Assembly: GCF_048381675.1 (NCBI RefSeq)
Contig: NZ_JBLWIS010000002.1
Location: 372,001 to 436,000 of the forward strand
DNA: 64,000 nt
Reading direction: 5' to 3'
DNA from: Advenella sp048381675
Lineage (GTDB): Bacteria > Pseudomonadota > Gammaproteobacteria > Burkholderiales > Burkholderiaceae_B
Shown: positions 1 to 9,142 of the stretch, piece after piece
How the letters are laid out: the number at the start of each line of letters is the position of its first letter
Position numbering within the stretch: position 1 is the stretch's first letter
Program-made: the position numbers and the translations under genes
Notes under the pieces: generated by a model
Database searches by the model: none
Told to the model about the DNA's origin: nothing
Seen by the model: only the letters and a program-made list of their open reading frames with translations

Positions 1-276
1 TCTGTGAGGCGTCAGGCTTTGGTGGCAGGCGTCATGCCCGATAATGAACAGGCGACCAATGACAAAACCGCAAACCAGCGCGCAAATTAATTTTGCCCAC
101 CATGGTTCAAAAATAATTGCTCCTGCGATAAGTGCAAAAAACAGGGCAATATCAATAGTCATCAAAACAATCGCACGAAGCGTGTTTTTTTCTGATAAAG
201 GTGTTAACCAGCTCCGAATAACTTTACGATGGGGCAGTTCATTACTCGGTGGAATTGGCGATAAAGGTGTGGTCAT
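1..276 (-). CDS. Fatty acid desaturase, N-terminal part (cut by window edge)
   Basis: The reading frame starts at an ATG at 276 and runs off the left edge with no stop, giving 92 residues. A membrane segment (about residues 33-56) and a second hydrophobic stretch (64-80) are followed by HDACH at residues 81-85. This matches the first histidine box (HDxxH) of membrane di-iron fatty acid desaturases, preceded by Ile-Gly as is usual. The family introduces double bonds into acyl chains at the inner membrane. The other histidine boxes lie outside the window, so substrate and regioselectivity cannot be judged. It follows rnhB on the same strand after a 137-base AT-rich gap with a possible promoter, so it is probably transcribed on its own. 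Confidence 0.72.
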   Translation of the reverse strand, partial: MTTPLSPIPPSNELPHRKVIRSWLTPLSEKNTLRAIVLMTIDIALFFALIAGAIIFEPWWAKLICALVCGFVIGRLFIIGHDACHQSLTPHR

Positions 277-331
277 AAATAATATCTATCTAATAACAAA
301 AGGCTGTAATTCTTTACAATGAAAGCAAGTC

Positions 332-359
332 ATTGTACTTTCTTTTCAATACAAATCAA
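332..359 (-). promoter_or_regulatory. Possible sigma-70 promoter of the desaturase gene
   Basis: On the minus strand TTGATT (354-359) and TACAAT (332-337) are separated by 16 bases, about 55 bases before the desaturase ATG. The surrounding 277-413 gap is very AT-rich, and I see no terminator for rnhB in it. Pattern match only. Confidence 0.33.
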
Positions 360-413
360 TTTCAAAACTTAAAAATAGCTTAATTAATAAAAAAATAATG
401 AATCCTCTTACTT

Positions 414-1046
414 TTAAGCCAGTGTTTTTCTTACCGGAGCAAAACTGCGCCTATGCGCCGGGCATGCTCCATGCAAACGCAAACGTTCAAGATGCAGAGC
501 AGTACCATATCCTTTGTGCTGATCAAAGCCGTATTCAGGATATTGCTCATGGAGCTCTTTCAAAGAGGCATCCCGTGCAGTTTTTGCAAGAATAGAAGCC
601 GCGGAAATACAAGGCTCAAGGGCATCCCCTTTGATTATTGCCCTGCATGCAACCGACATATCAGCAGGAACACGGTTACCGTCAATAAGTACCAAACCTG
701 GTGTTATGGATAAGCCCAAAAACGCTCTTTTCATGGCCAGCATGGTTGCCTGCAATATGTTAATGCTATCAATTTCTTCCACATTAGCACAAGCAATTGA
801 CCAAGACAGCGCGTTTTCCCTGATTTCAAGGGCAAGTTGATCTCGTTTTTTTTCGGATAGTTTTTTTGAGTCCATCAAACCGCCAATGGGTTTTAACGGA
901 TCAAGTATGACGGCAGCCGCATAGACAGAACCTGCTAACGGCCCTCTGCCCGCCTCATCTATACCCGCGACCAGCAAACCGCTGTGAGGGCTTTCAAATA
1001 AATCAAGATTATCGTTCATGGCCTTATGCGGGTGACTGTGCCGCAT
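414..1046 (-). CDS. rnhB: Ribonuclease HII
   Basis: RNase HII cleaves the RNA strand of RNA-DNA hybrids and starts removal of single ribonucleotides from DNA. The N-terminal motif DEAGRGPLAG supplies the first Asp-Glu of the DEDD metal site, and later acidic positions appear in LIDGN and in ILAKTARD. The length of 210 residues is normal. It is the last gene of the lpx cluster and overlaps the end of lpxB by 23 bases. Two starts are possible. The ATG at 1046 has GGAAG nine bases upstream inside lpxB; the ATG at 1019 sits just after the lpxB stop with a poorly spaced AAGG. I keep the upstream one. The identity is secure; the start is not. Confidence 0.93.
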   Translation of the reverse strand: MRHSHPHKAMNDNLDLFESPHSGLLVAGIDEAGRGPLAGSVYAAAVILDPLKPIGGLMDSKKLSEKKRDQLALEIRENALSWSIACANVEEIDSINILQATMLAMKRAFLGLSITPGLVLIDGNRVPADMSVACRAIIKGDALEPCISAASILAKTARDASLKELHEQYPEYGFDQHKGYGTALHLERLRLHGACPAHRRSFAPVRKTLA

Positions 1047-2199
1047 TTAAAATGGCTTCCGCAGCCAGTCCGGCCGTATCTTGGCATAAGGACTCGTGAA
1101 GCAGCAGGAATTTTTTTTGTATATCCTGGATATATTCAGTATTTTCCAGGGCATTGATACAGGCAGCCGCTAGGTTTTCAGGGGTTGCCTCATCTTGCAG
1201 GATTTCAGGCACGGCAAACTCTTGTAAAAGTATATTTGGCAATCCTACCCAGGGAACATAAGGTTTAAGTTGCCCAGACTTCCACTCCATCAGTTTTTTC
1301 ATCAAAGGAGAAATCACATATGAAATAACCATGGGTTTTTTAAACAACGCAGTTTCAAGTGAAGCAGTACCACTAGCCACCAAGGCTGCATCACAAGCCT
1401 CCATGACATCCCAGGCAATGGGACGCCCGGTATCCGTCGCAGAAAAAGTTTTCAGGTTATTAACCGGAATACCGGCAAAAATTTCATTAAAATCTTTCTG
1501 ACGTTTTTCATTGACGATCGGAACAATAAACTGCAAAATCGGATCGTGCTTTAATAACCGTTGTGCCGTTTGCAAGAACCGCGGAGCCAGCAGTTTAACT
1601 TCAGAGGCCCGGCTACCTGGCAAGACAGCCAGGATTCGACTGTCAGGATCCAGACCCAAACGCAGCCTTGCTGCCAACTTGTCAGGATTAAAAGGAATCT
1701 GGCTAGCCAAAGGATGACCCACAAAAGTCACGGGAATACCTTCTTTACGATAGATATCCACTTCGAAAGGAAACAAGACCAGCATGTGGGAAACTGCTTT
1801 TTTGATGGTGTGAATACGCTCATAACGCCAAGCCCAAATTGAAGGACCTACAAAATGAACCGTGGGAATACTCTTTTCACGCAGTTTCTGCTCAAGACGC
1901 AAATTAAAATCTGGCGCATCAACCCCCACAAAGACATCCGGTTTGTGGGTTAACAAATTATTTTTAAGACTGGTATAAGTCCTGATTAAAGAAGGAAGCT
2001 GCTTAAGGGCATCGGCATAACCAAAAACGCTTAATTTGTCCATGGGATGCTGGATATGCATACCCCTTGACTGCATATTTGGCCCACCGATTCCCGTAAA
2101 ACGAACGTCAGGCTGTACCAGTTTGATACCATCAATAATTCGCGAAGCCAAAAGGTCACCGGAAGGCTCACCGGCAACCATTGCAATATCCAGGCCCAT
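1024..2199 (-). CDS. lpxB: Lipid-A-disaccharide synthase
   Basis: LpxB is a family GT19 glycosyltransferase. It joins UDP-2,3-diacylglucosamine and 2,3-diacylglucosamine 1-phosphate into the lipid A disaccharide at the inner face of the cytoplasmic membrane. The 391-residue protein begins with the family signature AGEPSGDLLASRII near residue 9 and carries conserved blocks GIGGPNMQ, VGVDAPDFN, VGPSIWAWR, LPGSRASEV and ASGTASLETAL. Its start shares one base with the lpxA stop (TAATG), suggesting translational coupling, and its 3' end overlaps rnhB. It is preceded in the cluster by lpxD, fabZ and lpxA, the standard Raetz pathway order. Confidence 0.97.
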   Translation of the reverse strand: MGLDIAMVAGEPSGDLLASRIIDGIKLVQPDVRFTGIGGPNMQSRGMHIQHPMDKLSVFGYADALKQLPSLIRTYTSLKNNLLTHKPDVFVGVDAPDFNLRLEQKLREKSIPTVHFVGPSIWAWRYERIHTIKKAVSHMLVLFPFEVDIYRKEGIPVTFVGHPLASQIPFNPDKLAARLRLGLDPDSRILAVLPGSRASEVKLLAPRFLQTAQRLLKHDPILQFIVPIVNEKRQKDFNEIFAGIPVNNLKTFSATDTGRPIAWDVMEACDAALVASGTASLETALFKKPMVISYVISPLMKKLMEWKSGQLKPYVPWVGLPNILLQEFAVPEILQDEATPENLAAACINALENTEYIQDIQKKFLLLHESLCQDTAGLAAEAILNAAQSPA

Positions 2200-2990
2200 T
2201 AACGGCCAATCCCTCGAGAGTGATTTTGGAAAAAATCAACAAACGGTTGAAGTACTGCGCGCGTATCAGGATACTGATCCTGATATAGTTTGATTTCCTC
2301 AAGCGCTTGCTCGATAGACAGCCCGCGCATATAAATCATCTTGTATGCTTCTTTAATGGCAGATATTTGCTCAGGCGAATATCCACGGCGCTTGAGGCCT
2401 TCAGAGTTGATGCCTGCCGGGCGATAAGGCTGGCCTGCACCCAATACATAGGGGGGGACGTCCTGGCGAATAGCGCTCATACCACCTGTCATGGAATGTT
2501 CACCAATACGGATGAACTGATGCGCAGCAGTACCGCCACCCACAATAGCCCAGTCTCCAATATGTATATGCCCGGCCAATTGCACCGAGTTAGCTATAAT
2601 GGTGTGGTTGCCAATTTGGCAATCGTGAGCAATATGCACATAAGCCATGATCCAGTTGTCATCGCCTATGCGGGTTGTTCCTACATCTTGTACGGTACCT
2701 GTATTGATGGTGACATACTCACGGATGGTATTGTTGTCGCCAATCTCAAGCCTGGTGGGCTCTCCACCATATTTTTTGTCTTGGGGCATGCCACCAATCG
2801 AGGCAAAGCGATAGAAATTATTATTCTTGCCAATCGTGGTACATCCATCAATAATACAATGGGCACCCACCGTTGTTCCCTCATCAATACGAACATCCTT
2901 ATGGATAATCGCGTAAGGACCAACAATAACGCTGGGATGGAGCTCTGCCCCATCATAAATAATTGCTGTTGGATGGATGTTATTTGACAT
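2199..2990 (-). CDS. lpxA: UDP-N-acetylglucosamine O-acyltransferase
   Basis: LpxA catalyses the first step of lipid A synthesis: transfer of a 3-hydroxyacyl group from ACP to the 3-OH of UDP-GlcNAc in the cytoplasm. The 263-residue protein is a run of left-handed beta-helix hexapeptide repeats, followed by an alpha-helical C-terminus. The catalytic histidine is recognisable in the context AYVHIAHDCQIGNH (about residue 122, equivalent to His125 of E. coli). It begins two bases after the fabZ stop and ends in a TAATG overlap with lpxB, so fabZ, lpxA and lpxB form one tightly packed transcript. Confidence 0.97.
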   Translation of the reverse strand: MSNNIHPTAIIYDGAELHPSVIVGPYAIIHKDVRIDEGTTVGAHCIIDGCTTIGKNNNFYRFASIGGMPQDKKYGGEPTRLEIGDNNTIREYVTINTGTVQDVGTTRIGDDNWIMAYVHIAHDCQIGNHTIIANSVQLAGHIHIGDWAIVGGGTAAHQFIRIGEHSMTGGMSAIRQDVPPYVLGAGQPYRPAGINSEGLKRRGYSPEQISAIKEAYKMIYMRGLSIEQALEEIKLYQDQYPDTRAVLQPFVDFFQNHSRGIGR

Positions 2991-2992
2991 TA

Positions 2993-3442
2993 TTAGCCTA
3001 AATCCCTAATTGCGCACATAATTTTTGCTTCAGCGACAACTTCGCCATCGACAGTAGCCTTGGCTTTATATTTGCAGATAACCTTGCTAATACGCTCTGC
3101 TTCGGCGTGCAACATTAGTTGATCACCAGGTACGACAGGTTTGCGAAAACGCGCGCCATCCACGCCTACCAGGTAGTAAGCCGTTTTTGAGCTGTCCAGC
3201 ATAGTGCCATCTTCATTTGAAAATGAAAATATTGCCGCAGCCTGGGCTAATGCTTCAATAATAAGCACCCCTGGCATAACGGGCAAATGTGGAAAATGAC
3301 CTTGAAAAAAGGGTTCATTAATAGTTACGTTTTTGACAGCAACAATACTTTTTCCTGGAACCATTTCAAGGACACGATCTACCAGCAGCATTGGATAACG
3401 ATGAGGGATGCGATCCATAATGCCTTGAATATCGATTACCAT
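2993..3442 (-). CDS. fabZ: 3-hydroxyacyl-[ACP] dehydratase
   Basis: FabZ dehydrates 3-hydroxyacyl-ACP in the fatty acid elongation cycle and competes with LpxA for 3-hydroxyacyl-ACP. The hot-dog fold signature QGHFPHLPVMPGVLIIEAL holds the catalytic His (about residue 49) and Glu (about 63). I chose the ATG at 3442 (149 residues) because AGGAAG lies seven bases upstream and the product then has the usual length. An in-frame upstream start at 3481 would add 13 unconserved hydrophobic residues. It lies between lpxD and lpxA, the standard arrangement that balances membrane phospholipid and lipid A synthesis. Confidence 0.96.
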   Translation of the reverse strand: MVIDIQGIMDRIPHRYPMLLVDRVLEMVPGKSIVAVKNVTINEPFFQGHFPHLPVMPGVLIIEALAQAAAIFSFSNEDGTMLDSSKTAYYLVGVDGARFRKPVVPGDQLMLHAEAERISKVICKYKAKATVDGEVVAEAKIMCAIRDLG

Positions 3443-3521
3443 AAATCTTCCTGTTATTAATATTAAAAACTTGCAAACCAAAACGGGCTTGCATTGAACC
3501 CGCCCATTTGGTTCATTTGAA

Positions 3522-4607
3522 TTATTTTTTTTCCAATTGCTGGATACGCCTTCTTAGCTGGGCCAGTTGCTGAAGAACAGCGGCGTTTTTTTGCCAGACG
3601 CTGTGGGAGGCAATTGGAAAGACCCCCGTATAACGACCCGGCACAAGAATATCCGAAGTAACAGCCGATCCGCCAGAAATGTGGACATCATCACCAATGG
3701 TAATATGACCTGAAACCATTCCTGCTCCGGCAATCGTGCAACGGGTCCCTATTTGTGTGGAGCCTGCTACACCTACGCACGCAGCCATGGCAGTATGATC
3801 ACCAACCTTAACGTTATGACCAATCATGATCTGGTTGTCGAGTTTGACACCATTGCCAATAACCGTATCTTCAATGGCCCCTCTGTCTACTGTTGTGCAT
3901 GCACCAATTTCAACATCATTACCAAGAATGACACGCCCAAGTTGGGAGATCTTGCACCACGCGCCTTTTTCTTGCGTGTTATCGGGTGCGAAACCGAAAC
4001 CGTCTGCACCAATCACTGCACCACTATGTAAAATACAGCGCTCACCAATAATCACATCATGATAGAGGATTACATTAGCGTACAAAATACTGTTTTTGCC
4101 AATGACCGAATTTTTGCCAACAACACAGGAAGCACCGATAATGCTTCCTGATGCAATTTTAACATTGGATTCTATAACGGCCAGTGGCCCAATAGATACC
4201 CCTTCTTCAATAATGGCATCAGGAGCCACTATGGCCGACGGATGAATCTGTTTGGGTATGGCATTTAGCCTGAAGCTGTCAAACCATTGAGCAATGCGGG
4301 CGTACATCAGATAGGGGTTTTCACACACCACTATCGCAAATGAAACTGAATCCGGCAGATGATCAACTGCTTTTTGGGGAAGAATAACAGCCGCAGCATC
4401 AGTTTTTAACAAATGCGGAAAAAATTTTGCATTTGAAAGAAAACTGATTTCAGACTGCCCGGCATTACTTAAGGAACCCAAACCCCGAATAAACGGAAAG
4501 GTTTGATTGGAACTGTTTTTTAACTGCCAATCCAGACCTTGCGTATCAACCTGATCAAGCAGTTTGTCAAGCGTAACTGCCTGATCCGGATTTAATACAA
4601 TTGCCAT
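3522..4607 (-). CDS. lpxD: UDP-3-O-acylglucosamine N-acyltransferase
   Basis: LpxD adds the second 3-hydroxyacyl chain, on the 2-amino group of UDP-3-O-acylglucosamine, the third step of lipid A synthesis. The 361-residue protein has an N-terminal uridine-binding domain (about 1-110), a long hexapeptide-repeat beta-helix (about 120-320) and a C-terminal helix ending in an LRRRIQQLEKK-like tail. The segment IMIGHNVKVGDHTAM carries the conserved histidines of the active site. The start codon is two bases downstream of the skp stop with no strong ribosome site of its own, so it probably depends on translation of skp. A gap of 79 bases separates it from fabZ. Confidence 0.97.
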   Translation of the reverse strand: MAIVLNPDQAVTLDKLLDQVDTQGLDWQLKNSSNQTFPFIRGLGSLSNAGQSEISFLSNAKFFPHLLKTDAAAVILPQKAVDHLPDSVSFAIVVCENPYLMYARIAQWFDSFRLNAIPKQIHPSAIVAPDAIIEEGVSIGPLAVIESNVKIASGSIIGASCVVGKNSVIGKNSILYANVILYHDVIIGERCILHSGAVIGADGFGFAPDNTQEKGAWCKISQLGRVILGNDVEIGACTTVDRGAIEDTVIGNGVKLDNQIMIGHNVKVGDHTAMAACVGVAGSTQIGTRCTIAGAGMVSGHITIGDDVHISGGSAVTSDILVPGRYTGVFPIASHSVWQKNAAVLQQLAQLRRRIQQLEKK

Positions 4608-4609
4608 GC

Positions 4610-5215
4610 TTATTTTTTATCCAATTCTTTAATAACAGTATCGGTAATGTCAATTCGTGTACTTACCGTTACTGCATCCTGAACGATAAGGTCATAGTCT
4701 TCTTTTTCAGCAATTTCACGAATCGCAGCATTGGCTTTGTCTACAATTCCTGAAAAGGCCTCATTGCGACGACGATTGAAGTCTTCTTGAAACTCACGGC
4801 GTTTACGCTGAAGATCGGTATCAAGATCAGCCAGTTCACGCTGGGCCTTGGCACGATCAGCATCTGTCATTACTGGTGCGTCTTTATCAAATTTTTCGGC
4901 TTTGGTACGCAAGGTATTAGCCAATTTTTGCAGCTCTTCGTCCCTTTTCTTGAATTCGGTTTCAATTTTTTCCTGGGCTTCTTTAGCTGGCGCAGAATCA
5001 CGAAGGATTTTCTCGGTGTTTACAAACCCGATTTTCAATGGGCTGTTGCTGGAAGTTTCTGCAGCAGCTTCAGTCTTTTTTTCAGATCCTTCAGCGGCTT
5101 TTTTTGCTTGCGCAAATACGGTTGGTGCAGTCAATGAAAGACCAATTACTGATGCTACAAGCAACGTGCCAACTTTACGTTTGCCGAAAGTATTTTTTGC
5201 CAAACTTGAACTCAT
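4610..5215 (-). CDS. skp: Periplasmic chaperone Skp/OmpH
   Basis: Skp is a periplasmic trimeric chaperone that holds unfolded outer membrane proteins on their way to the Bam complex. Residues 1-36 look like a signal peptide with a lysine-rich n-region, a hydrophobic core and cleavage near VFAQA. A Lys/Glu/Ala/Thr-rich segment (about 37-58) follows, and then the OmpH domain starting at LKIGFVNTEKIL. Most of the rest is heptad-like charged helix, as expected for the tentacles. At 201 residues it is longer than E. coli Skp (161), mainly because of the long signal region and the charged linker. It sits directly after bamA and before lpxD, the conserved order. Confidence 0.94.
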   Translation of the reverse strand: MSSSLAKNTFGKRKVGTLLVASVIGLSLTAPTVFAQAKKAAEGSEKKTEAAAETSSNSPLKIGFVNTEKILRDSAPAKEAQEKIETEFKKRDEELQKLANTLRTKAEKFDKDAPVMTDADRAKAQRELADLDTDLQRKRREFQEDFNRRRNEAFSGIVDKANAAIREIAEKEDYDLIVQDAVTVSTRIDITDTVIKELDKK

Positions 5216-5241
5216 GAAAATAACCTTATAATAAAAAAGGA

Positions 5242-5288
5242 ATTATATAAAAATTCGTTAGTCAGGACAGTTTCATGACACGCCTGAC
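5242..5288 (-). promoter_or_regulatory. bamA-skp gap: small inverted repeat and a TATAAT box
   Basis: The 105-base gap between bamA and skp holds an imperfect hairpin with arms GTCAGG (5261-5266) and CCTGAC (5283-5288). It is followed in the direction of transcription by TATAAT (5242-5247), 27 bases before the skp ATG. No good -35 box is visible, so this may be a weak internal promoter or an RNA processing site. Low confidence. Confidence 0.25.
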
Positions 5289-5320
5289 ACGTAAACACCC
5301 GTTAAAGTTCGTGTACAACC

Positions 5321-7690
5321 TTAGAATGCAGTACCAATCTGGAACTGGAAGGATTCTTTGTTGTCTCCTGGTTTTGCACTAATTGGGCGGGCATATGAAA
5401 TTTGCAATGGACCCAAAGGTGACTGCCATGACAAACCAACACCAGCAGAATAACGCCAGCCACATGGTTTATCAACCAGGCCACCGTTATCTATATTACC
5501 GTTAGTACATGCAGTTTTTCCTGAAACACTAACCTTGCCGGCATCGGCAAATACAAACCAGCGTAAAGTACGGTCATTTTGTGTGCCAGGGAATGGGAGA
5601 AATAGTTGCAAATTGGCAATAACCCGGGTTGAACCACCCAAGTAGTCGCCAGAAAGCCGGTCGCGCGGGCCTAAAGAAGCACCCTCATAACCACGAACGG
5701 AACCAATACCACCGGCATAAAGGTTTTTAATGACGGGGAAAGGTTTCTTGCTGTCAAGGCTTTTGCCATAATCGGCACTTAGATTCATCGCAAGAGTGTA
5801 ATCCTTGCCCAATGGCAAATAATATTGTTGCTGGGCACTAAGCATGTAGTACTTCAGGTCGCCCACCCCTACCGATGCATTAAGTGAAGTGTAGTAACCT
5901 TTGGAGGGTGCCAGAGCACTATCACGGGTATCTTTTGCCCAACCAAGGTTGAACATGAATAGATTGGTTGACTCACCATAAACATCCACAAAATTACGAT
6001 AGGCCCAAGGCACAATATAACCCGAGCTTTCACTTGGCAATTCGATCTTGTTGTTCTCATAGGTCAAGCCCATGAAAATACGATCATTTTCTGAAATTGG
6101 CACGCCAAAGTTCATGCCAAAACCGATAGAACGCGTACGGTAGTTATCTTCGTCCTGGTCTACGTTTGAGTTATATGGGCGGTCAATACGATAATACAGG
6201 GAAGTGCTACGACTTATACCGCTTGATGTCCAGTATGGATCAGTGTGGGTAATCACAGCCGCACGGTTTCGCTTGCTGGTGTTTACCTGCAGGCTCAGAT
6301 CGGTACCGCTACCAAAAATATTTTCCTGGCTGATGCCACCGGTAAATGATAATTTATCGGTAGAGCCATAGCCAACACCAAGGTTGATCATACCTGTGGG
6401 CTTTTCCTTGACATCAACAACGATATCTACCTGATCATCGGTTCCGGACACAGGGGCCTGGTTAACCTGCACTTCATTAAAATATCCCAAGCGGTCAATA
6501 CGCTCTTGAGAAGTGGCCAATTGCCCCGCATCATACCAGGCAGATTCTTGCTGGCGCATTTCGCGGCGAATAACCTGGTCACGCGTCCGGACGTTGCCGC
6601 CAATCTCAATACGTCGAACATAAACACGTTTACCGGGATCGACAAAGAAAGTAAGGTCAGCCTCGGTTGTGCCTGGCACAGTTACCGGATTTGGTGTGAC
6701 GGTTGCAAAGGCATAACCCAACTCACCCAGACGGGTTTTAATGGCAGATACCGTATCACGTGCTTTTGAAGCATTGAACACCTCACCGGACTGAGGAATA
6801 ACCAATGACTCAAGCTCGGTATTCAAGTCGAGCAAATCACCGGCAAGCTGAACTTTACGAAGAGTGTAAGGTTCGCCCTCACTGACGGTCATGTTAATGG
6901 AAATATCTTCCCGGTTAGGGGATATGGTAACTTGCGGAGGTTCCATGGTGAAATCCAGGTAACCACGATCAAGATAGAAGCCTTTAATAGCCTCTGTATC
7001 TTGCTCAAGCTTTTCACGTGAATACTTGTGGGTGCCGGTATACCAAGTCATGAAACCAGGGGTAGTCAGACTTAATTCATCAAGCAAGTCATCTTCTGAA
7101 AATGCTTTATTACCAACGATATTGATATCTTTAATACGGGAGGAAACACCCTCATCGACCGTAAAACTGATACCAACCCGGTTATTTGGTAAGGGTGTCA
7201 GGGTCGTGCTGACATCGACACCATAATGTCCCTTGACGACATATTGCTGCCGTATTTCTGTGGTGGCGCGATCCAGCAAAGCAGGATCAAGTGCCCTGCC
7301 CGTGCCAAAACCAACGTTTGCCAATGCAGTGGTAATCGCTTTATTGTCGAAAGCACGCATTCCTTCAAAGGTAATGGAAGTAATAAGCGGGCGCTCTACG
7401 ACGTTAATCTGGACAATATTGTTGGCCGTATTGATTTTTACATCATTGAACAGACCGGTTGCATACAGGCGACGAATGACATCTGAGGCCTGCTCTTCGG
7501 TGAATGTGTTACCAACCTGTACCGGCATGTAACTGAATACCATTGAAGGCTCTGTACTTTCCAGGCCAGTAACCTGGATATCCTTGATGACAAAGGGAGA
7601 GAAAGCAAATACAGCTTGCGGTATCAACAGTGAAGCGATCAGACTTGGAATCGCTTTTTTTCTTATATATGTCATCGGACGAAAAGACAT
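5321..7690 (-). CDS. bamA: Outer membrane protein assembly factor BamA
   Basis: BamA is the Omp85-family core of the machine that inserts beta-barrel proteins into the outer membrane. The 789-residue precursor starts with a signal peptide (to about residue 29, VFAF-S), then five POTRA domains (about 30-430) and a 16-strand barrel. The VRGYE motif of the L6 lock appears near residue 670, and the protein ends in phenylalanine (FQIGTAF), the usual outer membrane C-terminal signal. The start ATG at 7690 has AGGA eight bases upstream. It is flanked by rseP upstream and by its periplasmic partner skp downstream. Confidence 0.97.
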   Translation of the reverse strand: MSFRPMTYIRKKAIPSLIASLLIPQAVFAFSPFVIKDIQVTGLESTEPSMVFSYMPVQVGNTFTEEQASDVIRRLYATGLFNDVKINTANNIVQINVVERPLITSITFEGMRAFDNKAITTALANVGFGTGRALDPALLDRATTEIRQQYVVKGHYGVDVSTTLTPLPNNRVGISFTVDEGVSSRIKDINIVGNKAFSEDDLLDELSLTTPGFMTWYTGTHKYSREKLEQDTEAIKGFYLDRGYLDFTMEPPQVTISPNREDISINMTVSEGEPYTLRKVQLAGDLLDLNTELESLVIPQSGEVFNASKARDTVSAIKTRLGELGYAFATVTPNPVTVPGTTEADLTFFVDPGKRVYVRRIEIGGNVRTRDQVIRREMRQQESAWYDAGQLATSQERIDRLGYFNEVQVNQAPVSGTDDQVDIVVDVKEKPTGMINLGVGYGSTDKLSFTGGISQENIFGSGTDLSLQVNTSKRNRAAVITHTDPYWTSSGISRSTSLYYRIDRPYNSNVDQDEDNYRTRSIGFGMNFGVPISENDRIFMGLTYENNKIELPSESSGYIVPWAYRNFVDVYGESTNLFMFNLGWAKDTRDSALAPSKGYYTSLNASVGVGDLKYYMLSAQQQYYLPLGKDYTLAMNLSADYGKSLDSKKPFPVIKNLYAGGIGSVRGYEGASLGPRDRLSGDYLGGSTRVIANLQLFLPFPGTQNDRTLRWFVFADAGKVSVSGKTACTNGNIDNGGLVDKPCGWRYSAGVGLSWQSPLGPLQISYARPISAKPGDNKESFQFQIGTAF

Positions 7691-7794
7691 TCGGACTATC
7701 CTTGATTAATATTCAGTTAGAACATAACATGCGATTGTAAGGCAGAAATCTCATATTTGCCAGCAAAAACCCGCGCTTTGGCACATCAAAATAC
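7691..7794 (-). promoter_or_regulatory. rseP-bamA intergenic region, possible weak bamA promoter
   Basis: This 104-base gap contains TACAAT on the minus strand with a poor -35 (TGGCAA) 17 bases upstream. I looked for a sigma-E type -35 (GGAACTT) and did not find one. No terminator is visible, so read-through from rseP is likely. Confidence 0.22.
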
Positions 7795-9126
7795 TTATAA
7801 AACACGGGCAATATCATTTACAAAGGCAAATATCATTAAAAAAAGCAACAATGAATATCCGACCATCAGGCTTTTTTCCTGAATGGTTTCGGACAAAGCT
7901 TTTTTACGAACCATTTCAATGAGGCAAAAAACCATTTGCCCACCATCAAGCCCTGGGATGGGAATTAAATTTAACACACCAATACTAACGGTAATAAGTG
8001 CAATAAATTCTATGAATTTATCCATCCCCACTTGGGCGGATTGACCCGCATAATCGGCAATGGCAATCGGACCGCTGATATTCTTCCATGAAAGTTGCCC
8101 CATGACCATTTTGCCAAGCATTTTCAGGGAAAACCAGGCTGTATCAAAAGTTTGCACGGTTGCCAGATAGATACTTTCGAAAATACCATAACGCACCGTA
8201 ACTGTAGGATATTGGCCAGTAAAAGCAACACCGATTTTACCTACTGTTTTATCATTCGCATCAATTTCAGCCCGTGGCGTAATATTTACCGACAACTCTG
8301 TATTATCCCTTGCGATTAGCAAGGGAATGGTTTGGGAGGGATTATCCTGTATAAGCTTGATCAGGCCGGTAATGGTTACATCATCCTGGGTTCCCGCACG
8401 CAAAACGAGGTCTCCTTTTTTAAGACCAGCCTGTTCGCCCGCACCATCTTCCAGGACATTTGCCACAACAGGCTGTGGTGCCATTAACGCCAGACCTGCC
8501 TGTCCCATTAAATCAACGCCTTCAAGCGTACCCGTCACCTTGGGAAAATGCATGGTTATATTGCGAGTCGCACCATTTACACCCTGAAGCACTAATGTAG
8601 ATTCAGCACCGGTAGCAAGCGGTTCAAGCAAGGCTAAACGAACCTCTGCCCACCCCTGGACTTCATTCCCATCAACTGCCAGCACTTTATCCCCACCCTC
8701 GATTCCTACCGTATAGGCAAGAGTATTTGCTGCTGGCTGGGACAAGTACGGCACGGGCTCAGTCGTCCCGCTTATTTTCATGCCTGAATAGATAATAATG
8801 GCCAGCAAAAAACTAAAGAAAGGACCGGCGGCAAATATCACAAACCGTTGCCACGCCGTTTTCTGGCTGATGGCCCTGGCGGCCTCTTTGATGCTGGCGC
8901 CAGCAGGAGGCTCGGCAAGCGGCTTGACGTATCCACCCAATGGCAAGGCTGAAAGAACCCATTCAGTACCATGCTTATCGGTTTTTCTAAACAGCACCTT
9001 TCCAAAGCCAAGCGAAAAACGCTCTACCCTTACATTGTAAAAACGAGCGGCCAGATAATGGCCCAGCTCATGGAAGACAACCACAACACTAATGGTAATG
9101 ACAAAGAAAAGCAGATTAAAAAGCAT
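7795..9126 (-). CDS. rseP: Site-2 intramembrane zinc metalloprotease RseP
   Basis: RseP performs the second, intramembrane cleavage of the anti-sigma factor RseA in the envelope stress response and clears signal peptide remnants. The first membrane helix contains HELGH (residues 19-23), the zinc and catalytic site. PDZ-like domains follow in the periplasmic part (about 120-300), and the third metal ligand lies in IPIPGLDGGQM near the C-terminal helices. The length of 443 residues is typical. I start at the ATG at 9126, five bases after AGGGG, rather than the TTG immediately upstream. It lies 16 bases after dxr, in the conserved dxr-rseP-bamA order. Confidence 0.96.
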   Translation of the reverse strand: MLFNLLFFVITISVVVVFHELGHYLAARFYNVRVERFSLGFGKVLFRKTDKHGTEWVLSALPLGGYVKPLAEPPAGASIKEAARAISQKTAWQRFVIFAAGPFFSFLLAIIIYSGMKISGTTEPVPYLSQPAANTLAYTVGIEGGDKVLAVDGNEVQGWAEVRLALLEPLATGAESTLVLQGVNGATRNITMHFPKVTGTLEGVDLMGQAGLALMAPQPVVANVLEDGAGEQAGLKKGDLVLRAGTQDDVTITGLIKLIQDNPSQTIPLLIARDNTELSVNITPRAEIDANDKTVGKIGVAFTGQYPTVTVRYGIFESIYLATVQTFDTAWFSLKMLGKMVMGQLSWKNISGPIAIADYAGQSAQVGMDKFIEFIALITVSIGVLNLIPIPGLDGGQMVFCLIEMVRKKALSETIQEKSLMVGYSLLLFLMIFAFVNDIARVL

Positions 9127-9142
9127 CAAGGCCCCTAGGAGG

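Noticed and set aside
44..322. Open frame of 92 codons on the plus strand at the left edge
   Set aside because: It is the shadow of the minus-strand desaturase, which has a membrane helix and the HDACH box; the plus-strand product has no recognisable features.
2307..2987. A 226-codon plus-strand frame opposite lpxA
   Set aside because: It lies wholly inside the well-conserved lpxA on the other strand, and its translation resembles no known protein; a long antisense frame by chance.
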